Made by a program: the position numbers and the translations under genes | Assembly: GCF_900142655.1 (NCBI RefSeq) | Contig: NZ_FRBQ01000001.1 | Span: forward strand, 1,304,115-1,368,114 | Length of the DNA stretch: 64,000 nucleotides | Origin: Phytopseudomonas punonensis | GTDB lineage: Bacteria > Pseudomonadota > Gammaproteobacteria > Pseudomonadales > Pseudomonadaceae | Direction of reading: 5' to 3' | The notes under the pieces: generated by a model | What the model was told of the DNA's origin: nothing | The model's database searches: none | Seen by the model: the letters and a program-made list of their open reading frames with translations, nothing else | In this document: positions 53,219 through 62,489 of the stretch, piece after piece | How positions within the stretch are numbered: position 1 is the first letter of the stretch | Layout of the letters: each line of letters begins with the position of its first letter

Positions 53219-55364
53219 CACGCTGACCAGTCCGGGCAAGAGCCAGGACCCATTACGCCAGGGCCTGGTGCTGTTGTGCCGGCAGCTCGGCCGCCCGGTT
53301 ACCGACGCCGAGCTGGCCGACGGTATAGCCCTCGAACAGGGCCGCCTACCGCTGCGCATGGTGCCCCGCGCCCTGCGCCGCGCCGATATCGTCGCCCAGG
53401 TCAGCGAAGAAAATCTGCAGCGCATCGACGACTACCTGTTGCCGGCCTTGTTGCTGCTCAAGGACGGGCGCTGCGTGGTGCTGGTCGGTCAGCACGGCGA
53501 GCAGGCGCAGATCCTCGTGCCGCACAGTGACGGCGGCATGCAGCAATTGCCGATTACCGACTTGGAGCCGCTGTACAGCGGCATGGCGGTTTTCGCCAAG
53601 TGCCGCTATCGGCCGGACGGCCGCGCCGAAGAATTCGCCAGCCCGACGCGCGAGCACTGGTTCTACGGTGCGCTCAAGCGCCTGCGGCGCTCCTATGTGG
53701 AAGTGGCCGTGGCGGCCTTCATCGCCAACCTGCTGGCCATCGCCGCCGCCCTGTTCGCCATGCAGGTTTACGACCGTGTGGTGCCCAACGCGGCCTTCGA
53801 CACCTTGTGGGTGCTGGCCAGCGGCGTGGCCCTGGCAATCGTACTGGAAAGCTTGTTGCGCGGGCTGCGCGCGCACCTGCTCACCACCCTGGGTAAGCGC
53901 CTGGATCTGCAGCTTTCATCATTGTTGTTCGAGCGCGTACTCAACACCCGCCTGGGCGCCAAACCGGCGTCGGTCGGCGCTTTCAGCACGCAGATTCGCG
54001 AGTTCGAGTCGGTACGCGAATTCTTCACTTCATCGAGCGCGGCGGTGATCAGCGACCTGCCGTTCGTGTTCATCTTCCTGCTGATCATCGCCCTGATCGG
54101 CGGCCATGTGGTCTGGGTGCCGGTGGTCTCCGCCGTGCTGATGATCCTCCCTGGCCTGCTGGCCCAAGGCCGCCTGGCGCGACTGTCGCGACAGAACCTG
54201 CGCGAAGGGTCGGTGAAGAACGGCATCCTGCTCGAATCCATCGAGCACCTGGAAACGGTCAAGGCCAGCCGCGCCGAAGGCCGCTGCATGCACCTGTGGG
54301 AAACCCTCACCGCGCAACTCGCCGGCAGTGCGATGAAGACCCAGAGCCTGACCTCGGCGCTCAGCTACGGGGTGAGCACCGTGCAGCAGCTGTGCTACGT
54401 CGGCGTGGTGGTGTTCGGCGTGTACCGCATCAGCGACGGCTACCTGAGCATGGGCGCACTGGTCGCCTGCTCGATCCTGGCGGCGCGCACCATCGCGCCG
54501 TTATCGCAGATCGCCGGTATTCTCGGCCGCTGGCAGCACACCAAGGTCGCCCTCGAGGGCCTCGACCAGTTGATGACCGGCCCGGTCGAGCGCCCGGCCG
54601 GGCAGCGTTTCGTGCGCAAGGAAAGCCTGGCCGGCGACTACCGCATCGAGCAGTTGCGCCTCGCCCATGACGATGCGCCACCCATCGTCGATATCAACGC
54701 CCTGAGCATCCGCGCGGGTGAGCGGGTTGCCCTGCTGGGTGGCAACGGCGCTGGCAAATCCACGCTGCTGCGCCTGCTTGCAGGGCTGCTCGATCCGAGC
54801 GCCGGGCGGGTGGTGCTTGACGACATCAGCCTGACCCAGATCGACCCGGCCGACCGCCGTCGGCATATCGGTTACCTGCCGCAAGACATTGCGCTGTTCT
54901 ACGGCACCCTGCGCGACAACCTCAACCTGGAGGGCGCGGCGGTCAGCGATGAGGAACTGTTCGAGGCCCTCGACGGCGTTGGCCTCGGTGCCTGGGTGCG
55001 CAGCCATCCGCTGGGGCTGGACATGCCCATCCAGGGCAATGCCAGCCTGTCCGGTGGCCAACGTCAAGCGGTCGGGTTGGTGCGTGTATTGGTGCAGGAT
55101 CCGCCCATCGTGTTGCTCGATGAACCGACCTCCTCCTTCGACCAGACCAGTGAGAAGCAGGTGGTCGAATACCTGCAGCAGTGGCTGACCGGACGCACCC
55201 TGATTCTGGTCACCCACAAGAAGGTCATGCTGTCGCTGGTCGAACGCGCGGTGGTGATGCGCCAAGGCCGGGTGATCATGGATGGCGCCCTCGATCAGGT
55301 GGTGCAGGACAACGTGGTGAACGCGCCGCAGGAGCCGAGAGGAGGCAATCATGCCGTCCAATGA
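53208..55364 (+). CDS. bapC: Type I secretion ABC transporter (LapB/BapC)
   Basis: The 718-residue exporter has an N-terminal C39-like domain (residues 15-135) without an obvious catalytic cysteine, then six membrane helices (about 165-430). The ATPase domain follows with Walker A GGNGAGKSTLL near 505, signature LSGGQRQAVGLVR near 610 and Walker B PIVLLDEPTSSFD. C39-like domains in repeat-protein exporters bind the substrate rather than cleave it. It should drive export of BapA with bapB and bapD. Confidence 0.94.
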   Translation: MDPDTLTSPGKSQDPLRQGLVLLCRQLGRPVTDAELADGIALEQGRLPLRMVPRALRRADIVAQVSEENLQRIDDYLLPALLLLKDGRCVVLVGQHGEQAQILVPHSDGGMQQLPITDLEPLYSGMAVFAKCRYRPDGRAEEFASPTREHWFYGALKRLRRSYVEVAVAAFIANLLAIAAALFAMQVYDRVVPNAAFDTLWVLASGVALAIVLESLLRGLRAHLLTTLGKRLDLQLSSLLFERVLNTRLGAKPASVGAFSTQIREFESVREFFTSSSAAVISDLPFVFIFLLIIALIGGHVVWVPVVSAVLMILPGLLAQGRLARLSRQNLREGSVKNGILLESIEHLETVKASRAEGRCMHLWETLTAQLAGSAMKTQSLTSALSYGVSTVQQLCYVGVVVFGVYRISDGYLSMGALVACSILAARTIAPLSQIAGILGRWQHTKVALEGLDQLMTGPVERPAGQRFVRKESLAGDYRIEQLRLAHDDAPPIVDINALSIRAGERVALLGGNGAGKSTLLRLLAGLLDPSAGRVVLDDISLTQIDPADRRRHIGYLPQDIALFYGTLRDNLNLEGAAVSDEELFEALDGVGLGAWVRSHPLGLDMPIQGNASLSGGQRQAVGLVRVLVQDPPIVLLDEPTSSFDQTSEKQVVEYLQQWLTGRTLILVTHKKVMLSLVERAVVMRQGRVIMDGALDQVVQDNVVNAPQEPRGGNHAVQ

Positions 55365-56529
55365 TCGCCTGCGCCGCCAGCTCGACGACCCCCTGCTGAG
55401 CGCCACTCACCCGCTGTTCAGGCCCTTGCTATGGACGGTGCTGGCCACCGTGCTGCTGTTCATCGGTTGGGCCGCCTGGGCCGAGCTCGATGAAGTGACC
55501 CGCGGCGACGGCCGCGTGGTGCCCTTCACCCGCATCCAGAAAATCCAGAGCCTGGAGGGCGGCATTCTTGACCGCCTGCTGGTCGGCGAAGGCGATCTGG
55601 TCGAAGTTGGCCAACCGCTGGTGCGCCTCGACGAGACTCGCTTTCGCACCTCGTTTCAGGAATCAGCCAACCAGTCGGCGGCCCTGCGCGCCACCATCGC
55701 GCGTCTGGACGCCGAAGTGCTGGGCAAGGACCGTATCGACTTTCCCGAGGATATTGATCCCACCAGCGCCCTCGCGCGCTCCGAGCAGGAGCTGTTCAAA
55801 TCGCGGCGCGACAAGCTGCAGGACGGCGTCAGTGCGATCAACCGGCAGATCCGCCTGGCGCAACAGCAGCTCAATCTGGTCGAACCGCTGGTGGCAAAAC
55901 GCGCCGTGAGCCAGATGGAAGCACTCAAACTCAGCCAGGAAATCGCCACGCTTAATGGCAAGCTCACCGAGCTGCGCAGCACCTACTTCCAGGATGCCTA
56001 CACCGAACGGCAGAGCAAGAAGAGCGAGCTCAGCGCCCTGGAACCCATCGTCGCGCAGCGCCAGGATCAGCTGCGCCGTACCGAGATCCTGTCGCCGGTG
56101 CGCGGCCGGGTGAACACCGTGCTGATCAACACCCGCGGCGGCGTGATCCAGCCCGGCGAGCCGATCATGGAAGTGATTCCGGTCGAGGATCAGTTGCTCA
56201 TCGAGGCGCGCATCAAACCGCGCGACGTCGCCTTTCTGGTGCCGGGCATGCCTACCAAGGTGAAGATCACCGCCTACGACTACAGCATCTACGGCTACCT
56301 AACCGGCACCCTGGAGCAGATCAGCGCCGACACTATTTTCGAGGAGACAGCCCAGGGCAAGGAGTTCTACTACGAGGTGCTGATCAAGACCGATGGCAGC
56401 CAGCTCAAACGCCGTGATGAAATCCTGCCGATCATTCCCGGCATGGTCGCCGAAGTGGACATTCTCAGCGGCAAGCGCACGGTGCTGAACTACCTGCTCA
56501 GACCGCTGCTCAAGGCCCAGCTTTATTAG
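55351..56529 (+). CDS. bapD: Type I secretion membrane fusion protein (HlyD/LapC/BapD)
   Basis: The 392-residue HlyD-family adaptor has one N-terminal membrane helix (about 30-48, LWTVLATVLLFIGWAAW). It has periplasmic lipoyl half-motifs (LEGGILDRLLVGEGDLVEVG; EILSPVRGRVNTVLINTRGG), a long coiled coil between them (about 120-225) and a beta-barrel end (GMVAEVDILSGKRTVLNYLL). An AGGAGG precedes the ATG, which overlaps the end of bapC by 14 bases. It completes the BapBCD exporter. Confidence 0.94.
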   Translation: MPSNDRLRRQLDDPLLSATHPLFRPLLWTVLATVLLFIGWAAWAELDEVTRGDGRVVPFTRIQKIQSLEGGILDRLLVGEGDLVEVGQPLVRLDETRFRTSFQESANQSAALRATIARLDAEVLGKDRIDFPEDIDPTSALARSEQELFKSRRDKLQDGVSAINRQIRLAQQQLNLVEPLVAKRAVSQMEALKLSQEIATLNGKLTELRSTYFQDAYTERQSKKSELSALEPIVAQRQDQLRRTEILSPVRGRVNTVLINTRGGVIQPGEPIMEVIPVEDQLLIEARIKPRDVAFLVPGMPTKVKITAYDYSIYGYLTGTLEQISADTIFEETAQGKEFYYEVLIKTDGSQLKRRDEILPIIPGMVAEVDILSGKRTVLNYLLRPLLKAQLY

Positions 56530-56717
56530 GCTGAAAGAAGAAAAACGCCGCGTCTGATTAATCACAAAGTGCAATGGAGAGGCGCCAGAACGCGTGCTAT
56601 TACATAGCCATTGGCACTGGCGTTCTATCCTGCCAGACGGCCTGCAGTAGACATATCCACAGGCCGTGCCACGGGCGCCAAAACACGTGGCCTTGACCGT
56701 TCACGGGGATCAGGGAA

Positions 56718-57185
56718 GTGCCTCATCCAGCTGGGTTTGGCTCGGTTTACCGGCAGCGCGGCGCTGCCGCTGTCGAGTTCTCCATCGCCTTTATCATCTT
56801 CTTCCTGATCTTGTACGGGCTGGTCGGCTACAGCATCCCGTTTCTGCTCAGCGCCACTTATCAGGAGCTGGCCACCGAGGCGCTGCGTGATGCCATTCGC
56901 TCGCCCGATACCCGTGCCCCGTCACCCGAACAGATCGCTCTGTATCAGCAGCGCGTGCAACAGAGCGTGCGCAACTCGTGGTTGCCGCAAGCCTGGGCAC
57001 AGACCTGTGACGGTTATGACGGCTTCCTGAAAACCGGTGCAGTATGGAGCGTGTGTGTGCGCCACAGCGCCCCGCAAAGCATCCTGCCGCCCTTCTCGAT
57101 CTTCGGTTGGAAGGTGCCGCAACTGCCGGATGAAATACGCGGCGAAGCAAAAATCCGCCTTCACGCTAATGCGGCGGGCACCTGA
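56718..57185 (+). CDS. TadE-family pseudopilin
   Basis: The 155-residue protein begins at GTG 56718, with GGGG nine bases upstream. Near the N-terminus is the TadE motif GAAAVEFSIAFIIFFLILYGLVG, a pilin-like Gly/Glu processing site followed by a hydrophobic helix; the rest is a small periplasmic domain with two Cys (TCDGYDG and WSVCVRHS). FppA should process it. It lies 188 bases after bapD and starts a three-gene TadE/G set (56718-59853) outside the main tad operon. Confidence 0.87.
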   Translation: MPHPAGFGSVYRQRGAAAVEFSIAFIIFFLILYGLVGYSIPFLLSATYQELATEALRDAIRSPDTRAPSPEQIALYQQRVQQSVRNSWLPQAWAQTCDGYDGFLKTGAVWSVCVRHSAPQSILPPFSIFGWKVPQLPDEIRGEAKIRLHANAAGT

Positions 57186-57187
57186 GC

Positions 57188-59296
57188 ATGAGACGCACAC
57201 GACTCAACCCAAGCCGCCAACGGGGCGCGTTCAGCATGCTCAGCGCCGCAACCCTGGTCATGGCCATCCTGTTTCTGGCCCTGGTGATCGACAGCGGCCG
57301 CCTGTACTTCGAACAGCGCAACCTGCAGAAGCTGGCGGACACCGCGGCCCTGGAATCCATATCGCGGCTCGCCTCCGGAAATTGCTCGCTGGATACCGCC
57401 CTTGCTCAAGTCTATGCCGTTGAAAATGCTGCGTCCTATGGCTTCGTAGAAGGCGCCGGGCGCGCGCTGAGTTCGTCCTGCGTGAGCGTTTCCATCGTCG
57501 ACGGTCTGCGCGTTCCGGTCGCAGACGCAGCCAGTGGCAGGGCAATCCGCGTGATTACCAGCAGCCAGGTGCCTGCCAGCATCGTGGTGCGCACCGGCGG
57601 CCTGTTCGGGCTAACGGGAGACGACTCTGTACGCCTGCAAGCCATCGCGGTAGCCGAGAAAGACAGCGACCCGCTGACCGTATTCAGCGTGGGTGCGCAG
57701 TTGCTGGACCTCAATGCCAATGGGCTGTTGCCCAAGTTACTCACAGCCGCTGGCGTAAATGTCAGCGGGCTGACGGTGCTCGATTCACAAGGGCTGGCGA
57801 ACGCCCAGATCACCCCCGCCGGGTTGCTGCAGGCGTTGGGCGTGGATATCGGCATCAATCAGTTGAAAGCGCTTAGCCCACAAGGGTTGGCAGATGTCGT
57901 CGATACACGTCTTGGCCTCATCGGTATCGGTGAGTTGGTCGCCGCCTCCGCCACGGCGGTCAGCCATGATCGATCACTCGCCACTGACATCACGGCGCTC
58001 AGTGAACGACTGCTGGGCAGCGATCTGCGCAACGCCAAAATCAATCTATTCGGCACAGACGATCAGCCTGGGTTACTGAACCTGAGCTCAGGTGCTGACC
58101 AACCGCTGGGATCGGCGCTGGATGCCAAGCTCAACCTTCGCGACGTGTTATCCACAGGCTTGATGACGGCGGTTCAGGGGCGTGGATTACTGGTAGAAGA
58201 AGCGTCCCTGTTCAACGGCAGCGCAAAGAAAAGCGGCGCACTGTCGATCAGAATGGGCGTCGTCGAGCCGCCCTCCTTTGGCATCGGCCCTGTCGGCACA
58301 ACAGCCTACAACGCGCAGATCCGCCTGCAGGTGGATGTGGACAGCAGCAACCTGCCGGTGCTCGGGTCGCTGCTGCAGTTTCTCGGCACTTCACTGAAAC
58401 TGCCACTGATCATCGACCTGGCCGATGCCAAGGGCGAGCTCACCGATATCGACTGCTCGGGTGCGCAGCCGCGGGCCACCATCGATGTAGAGTCGCGTAT
58501 CGGCAACCTGTGCCTGGGCAGCATGCCAACAAATACCTTGTGGTCTACCACCGCTAGCTGCACGGAGGCTAGCCTCGAGAACTCCACGATACTGAGGGTT
58601 GCCAACTTCGATCTGATCACGGGCAAAGCGGCCGTGCCGCTAATGAGCACCGGCAACGCACCGATTCGCGATGTAGTGACCTTGGCCGAAGAGGAATCCA
58701 CAGAAACTGGCCGCAATGACGTGGCGCTGGGCGGAGCGCTCGACACCCTGCTCACCAAAGTACTCGACCTTATGGCGGCCGGCGTCCCGCGCTCGGGGCC
58801 TGGGGGCAGCGCGGGATTTTCTGCGGCCCAGGCCGGGCAGATCGCAGATCGCTATATCACCGAAAACGGCTATGACAGAGACAAGATCAAGGCCGCGCTT
58901 GTGCACGACAAGCTGGACTGGAAGAGACCAGGGCTTGCAGGCGTTCTCACCACCACAATGCCGGAAGAGTGGTACTCCAAAACACCTGTACTCACTTGCC
59001 CTGTGAACAAAACCAACTGTCGCTCCGCGTTGATCAACTCCCTGCAAAGTCCGGCGCAGAACGGCCTGCTGGGTAGCGTGGTAGATGGCGTTTCTCAGCT
59101 GCTGGGGGTCATTGGCGCCACCGCGCAGCCGCTGTTGGTCAACATCCTTGGTCCAGTCGTTTCACTGCTCGAACCATTACTCGACGAGGTCGGAAAATCG
59201 GTCAGTAACCTGCTCACCAACCTCGGCCTGGATCTCGGCAAAAGCGAAATCAAGGTACACAGCATCAGCTGCGGCATCCCGCAGTTGATCCGCTGA
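57188..59296 (+). CDS. tadG: TadG-like pilus-associated protein
   Basis: The 702-residue protein has the N-terminal TadG/Flp helix (GAFSMLSAATLVMAILFLALV) followed by DSGRLYFEQRNLQKLADTAAL, the diagnostic TadG-type start. The large periplasmic part contains repeated LxxLGVDIG/LLDLNANGLLPKLL-like segments and several Cys. It is a minor pilin-like or anchoring component of Tad systems. It is coupled to the TadE gene upstream (2-base gap) and to another TadE gene 8 bases downstream. Confidence 0.85.
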   Translation: MRRTRLNPSRQRGAFSMLSAATLVMAILFLALVIDSGRLYFEQRNLQKLADTAALESISRLASGNCSLDTALAQVYAVENAASYGFVEGAGRALSSSCVSVSIVDGLRVPVADAASGRAIRVITSSQVPASIVVRTGGLFGLTGDDSVRLQAIAVAEKDSDPLTVFSVGAQLLDLNANGLLPKLLTAAGVNVSGLTVLDSQGLANAQITPAGLLQALGVDIGINQLKALSPQGLADVVDTRLGLIGIGELVAASATAVSHDRSLATDITALSERLLGSDLRNAKINLFGTDDQPGLLNLSSGADQPLGSALDAKLNLRDVLSTGLMTAVQGRGLLVEEASLFNGSAKKSGALSIRMGVVEPPSFGIGPVGTTAYNAQIRLQVDVDSSNLPVLGSLLQFLGTSLKLPLIIDLADAKGELTDIDCSGAQPRATIDVESRIGNLCLGSMPTNTLWSTTASCTEASLENSTILRVANFDLITGKAAVPLMSTGNAPIRDVVTLAEEESTETGRNDVALGGALDTLLTKVLDLMAAGVPRSGPGGSAGFSAAQAGQIADRYITENGYDRDKIKAALVHDKLDWKRPGLAGVLTTTMPEEWYSKTPVLTCPVNKTNCRSALINSLQSPAQNGLLGSVVDGVSQLLGVIGATAQPLLVNILGPVVSLLEPLLDEVGKSVSNLLTNLGLDLGKSEIKVHSISCGIPQLIR

Positions 59297-59304
59297 GGTG
59301 AGCG

Positions 59305-59853
59305 ATGAAACGTCTAGGGAAAAACAACCAGCAGGGCGCCGTGGCCATCGAGTTCGCCATGCTGTTCGCGGTGTTCTTCGTGGTGGTGTACGGGATCATC
59401 GCTTACAGCATCCCCATGCTGCTGATGCTGACCTTCAAGCAAGTCAGCGCCGATGCGGCACGGGCCACACTGCAGGTCGACCCCGGCAATGCCGCCTATA
59501 CCCAACTGCTCAGCCGAGAAATCACCGCCGCGGTGGATCGCAGCTGGCTACCAGCAAGTTGGCGTAGCGGCGGCTGCCCGCCGCCCGAGCAGGACGCTGC
59601 CGGTCTGAACTGGAGCCCGCTGCCAGGCCATAACGGCCAGCCCTCCTACGGCAATATCGCCCTCGATAGCCGTGACCCAGCAGCACCGCGTTATGTGCTG
59701 CACGTGTGCCTGCAACGCCGTTACAACCATGACGGCAGCAGTGAGCAACGGGCTATCCTGCCCACCTTGCGGCTGCTGGGGATAACCATTCCCAGCCTGC
59801 CCGAGGAAAACGGTGAGGTGGTCATCCGCGGTGCCACCACCGTCACCCTCTGA
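59305..59853 (+). CDS. Second TadE-family pseudopilin
   Basis: The 182-residue protein has the motif GAVAIEFAMLFAVFFVVVYGIIA near residue 11, with Glu5-type pilin processing and a hydrophobic helix. A periplasmic part with two Cys (GGCPPPEQD and LHVCLQRR) follows. It begins after GAGGTGAG, 8 bases from the tadG stop. Sequence and layout resemble the TadE at 56718 (same SIPFLL/SIPMLL turn after the helix), so the two are paralogues flanking tadG. Confidence 0.88.
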   Translation: MKRLGKNNQQGAVAIEFAMLFAVFFVVVYGIIAYSIPMLLMLTFKQVSADAARATLQVDPGNAAYTQLLSREITAAVDRSWLPASWRSGGCPPPEQDAAGLNWSPLPGHNGQPSYGNIALDSRDPAAPRYVLHVCLQRRYNHDGSSEQRAILPTLRLLGITIPSLPEENGEVVIRGATTVTL

Positions 59854-59865
59854 GCAGACCCGGTA

Positions 59866-61761
59866 TCAGGCGCCGATCACGCCACCATCGTCACGGCTGA
59901 TCACCATTACCGAAGAACGCGGATGTACGCCCGGTTTATGGTCGGGGAAGCTCGAACCACCGTCTTCGCCCGGGTGCTGGATGCCCACGAACATGGTTTT
60001 GTAGTCCGGAGAGAAGGCCAGTCCCGTCACCTCGCAGCCGACCGGGCCGACCATGAAGCGCCGGATCTCGCCGGTATGCGGATCAGCGCAGAGCATCTGG
60101 TTGTTGCCCATGCCCGCGTAATCGCCCTTGTTGCTGTACTTGCCGTCGGTCTGGATCCACAGCCGACCGCCGCCATCGAAGCCGACACCGTCCGGGCTGT
60201 TGAACATGTTGTCGGCATTGATCGCGTGGCTGCCTGCCTGCGCTGTGCCGGCATGCACCGCCGGGTTGCCAGCGAACACGAACAGATCCCATTCAAAATC
60301 TTCGGCGGCGGCATCGTCGCCGTGTTCACGCCAGCGCAGGATTTGCCCATACAGGTTGTTAGCCCGCGGGTTCGGGCCGCCGACTGGCTGGCCTTCCTCA
60401 CCGCGTTTGCTGTTGTTGGTGAGGGTGCAGTAGACCTGGCCATCCTTGGGGCTGACGGTGATCCACTCGGGGCGGTCCATCCGTGTAGCGCCGACGCGGG
60501 TGCCGGCCTGCCGCGCGCGAATCACTACATCGGCCTGGTTGGCGAAACCATTCTCGGCAGTCAGGCCGTGCTTGCCCGCCGTCAGTTCGATCCAGAGACC
60601 ACGGCCTTTCGGGTGATCGGCATCGCCGTTACCTTCGTCAAAACGCGCCACATAGAGCGTGCCATGGTCGAGGATATGCCGGTTGGCCTTGGCGTTATCG
60701 CGATCCAGACGGTCGCGGGTGATGAATTTGTAGATGAACTCACCGCGCTCGTCATCGCCCATGTACACCACCACGCGACCATCGCGGGTAGTGGTCAACG
60801 CCGCGTTCTCGTGCTTGAAGCGGCCGAGCGCCGTACGCTTGATCGGCTTGGCTTGTGGGTCGAATGGATCAATCTCGACGATCCAGCCATGACGGTTCAG
60901 CTCGTTGGGATTCTTGGCGATATCGAAGCGCGGATCGAAGCGATGCCATTCGTTCTCGGCGCTGGCATGCAGCACGCTGAAGCGCTTCTGATCGGGCGTG
61001 AACTGCAGGTTGGCATCGCTGCTACCAAAACAGTCGCTGAAGTTTTCCTCACAGGTGAGGTAGGTTCCCCAGGGCGTCTGACCGCTCGAACAGTTCTGGA
61101 AGGTGCCGAGTACCTCGACGCCAGCCGGGTCCGCCTTCGTCTTGAGCAGGTCATGGCCACGCGCCGGGCCGCTGACCTCGATGGGCAAGTTGCCGTGCAC
61201 CCGGCGGTTGTACGGCGAGCCTTGTACGAAAGCCCAGCCGGCATCGCCACGTCGCACTTCGATCACCGTAACCCCTTCGGCATTCTGCGCCTTGCGCACA
61301 TCCTCGGCGGATTTCGGCAGGCCGCCGTGGGCCAGCAGATAACGGTAATTCACGTACTCGTTGTTGATGGCCATCAGCGCACGGTCCGGGTCGCCCGGCC
61401 ACGGGAAGAAACTCATGCCATCGGTGTTGTCACCAAACTGCTGCAATTGCTCGGCGGCGCTGTTGCTGCCGTCGCCCTTGAACTGCGGGCCATCTTTCTG
61501 CAGCGGCTGGCCCCAGCTGATCAGCGTGCGGAACGAGTAGCCAGGCGGCAGGGTAATGGTGTCTGCGGTAGAGGCCGCGAGGTTGGCAAAACCCAATAAC
61601 GGGCTGGCTACGGTTGCGCTGATCGATTCCGCCAGCACGCTGCGGCTCAGCACTCCGCCACCGAGAAACAGCGCAGCGCCGGTCAGCGCACCTGCGCCGA
61701 TGAAACGACGACGGGAAAGGGTCAAACGTTCGAGGTCAGTCAATTGATCATCATGCATCAC
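59866..61761 (-). CDS. phoX: PhoX-family alkaline phosphatase, Tat-exported
   Basis: The 631-residue protein starts with a twin-arginine signal (LSRRRFIGAGALTGAALFLGG) and continues as a DUF839/PhoX beta-propeller. Landmarks are WGQPLQKDGPQ, NDTDGMSFFPW-like and TYLTCEENFSDCFG (conserved Cys/Glu cluster), GRFKHENAA near residue 310 and YVARFDEGNGDADH. PhoX enzymes are Fe/Ca-dependent phosphomonoesterases in the periplasm, usually induced by phosphate limitation. No Pho box was located by eye. It converges with the TadE gene, leaving 12 bases between stops. Confidence 0.92.
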   Translation of the reverse strand: MMHDDQLTDLERLTLSRRRFIGAGALTGAALFLGGGVLSRSVLAESISATVASPLLGFANLAASTADTITLPPGYSFRTLISWGQPLQKDGPQFKGDGSNSAAEQLQQFGDNTDGMSFFPWPGDPDRALMAINNEYVNYRYLLAHGGLPKSAEDVRKAQNAEGVTVIEVRRGDAGWAFVQGSPYNRRVHGNLPIEVSGPARGHDLLKTKADPAGVEVLGTFQNCSSGQTPWGTYLTCEENFSDCFGSSDANLQFTPDQKRFSVLHASAENEWHRFDPRFDIAKNPNELNRHGWIVEIDPFDPQAKPIKRTALGRFKHENAALTTTRDGRVVVYMGDDERGEFIYKFITRDRLDRDNAKANRHILDHGTLYVARFDEGNGDADHPKGRGLWIELTAGKHGLTAENGFANQADVVIRARQAGTRVGATRMDRPEWITVSPKDGQVYCTLTNNSKRGEEGQPVGGPNPRANNLYGQILRWREHGDDAAAEDFEWDLFVFAGNPAVHAGTAQAGSHAINADNMFNSPDGVGFDGGGRLWIQTDGKYSNKGDYAGMGNNQMLCADPHTGEIRRFMVGPVGCEVTGLAFSPDYKTMFVGIQHPGEDGGSSFPDHKPGVHPRSSVMVISRDDGGVIGA

Positions 61762-61860
61762 GGCGCTCCTGCTTTGTTCTGATGCGCAGGCACGCTAGGT
61801 GAATAACATGACGGTTGGATGACGCAGGTGTGATCCACAGGCTGTGGCTAATCAGGCTCA

Positions 61861-62075
61861 CTGTTCACAATTATCGTGGCCGAATCTGTGGATAAACTGG
61901 GAGTAGCGTGCTTCAGCCCTAGTGGCCCGGCCACCTTAAGGTTCTGTACAATATTTGATCAGTAATTTGGCTTATACACAGACACCTTGAACAAGCCTCT
62001 TAGTCTTTTGTGGATAAAATACTAAAGCCCTTAAAATACTTGGCCTACAGCCTGTCCGTATATTTTTTGACCACC
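61861..62075 (+). repeat. DnaA-box module, copy 1
   Basis: The unit starts with a TCACAATT stretch (61865). It carries TGTGGATAA (61887), TTTGATCAG (61953), TTATACACA (61972), TGTGGATAA (62009) and the 18-mer GTATATTTTTTGACCACC (62058-62075). Each element recurs at +326 or +327 bases in copy 2, so spacing is conserved although the intervening sequence has diverged. Confidence 0.75.
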
Positions 62076-62186
62076 CCGCCGGCCTCCTCACGCTAAAAGG
62101 TATTTAGCGTGCTAACAGAGGATTGGGTTAGGCGAGTGACGATCCGCGGGCCCCATGGGTTAACGCCGAAAACCCGATAAACAGCC

Positions 62187-62402
62187 ATATACACAATTAC
62201 AGTGATCGAACCTGTGGATAAGCTGGTCGCACATCTCTCAGGCCTTAGTTATCCGGTACCTTCAGCGCATTGCTCAGACTTTGATCAGCCACAGGAGCTT
62301 ATTCACAACTATCCTGAGTAACAAGCTGAAAGACCTGTGGATATAGTTCTACAGCTATTGAAATCATTAGCTTGTAGCCGAGCAGTATATTTTTTGACCA
62401 CC
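62187..62402 (+). repeat. DnaA-box module, copy 2
   Basis: It contains ACACAATT (62191), TGTGGATAA (62213), TTTGATCAG (62280), TTATTCACA (62299), TGTGGATAT (62336) and the same 18-mer ending at 62402. It ends 87 bases before the ATG of the ParD-like gene. Overall identity to copy 1 is moderate by eye, but the boxes are almost invariant. Confidence 0.75.
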
Positions 62403-62461
62403 TGCGTCAGGCCGATAATCTGAAAGCGCCACCGCTCACTTTAAATACACTATATGCTTCA

Positions 62462-62476
62462 TATACGAAACGTATA
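62462..62476. promoter_or_regulatory. Palindrome before the ParD-like gene (candidate operator)
   Basis: TATACG-AAA-CGTATA is a perfect 6-bp-arm palindrome ending 13 bases before the ATG at 62490, in the place of an autoregulatory operator for a ribbon-helix-helix antitoxin-type protein. Function is inferred from position. Confidence 0.5.
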
Positions 62477-62489
62477 GAGATAAATCACC

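Larger units (their letters stand above)
61762..62489. other. Intergenic region with DnaA-box cluster and tandem module
   Basis: This 728-bp region, divergent between phoX and the ParD-like gene, has no credible gene. It has five perfect TTATNCACA 9-mers (both strands): 61887-61895, 61972-61980, 62009-62017, 62213-62221 and 62299-62307. Several one-mismatch relatives occur (61863, 62188, 62336). It also carries two AT-rich blocks with an identical 18-mer. The sites fall in two colinear copies, described separately. A GGCCC-containing GC-rich spacer (62080-62165) separates them. Confidence 0.7.
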
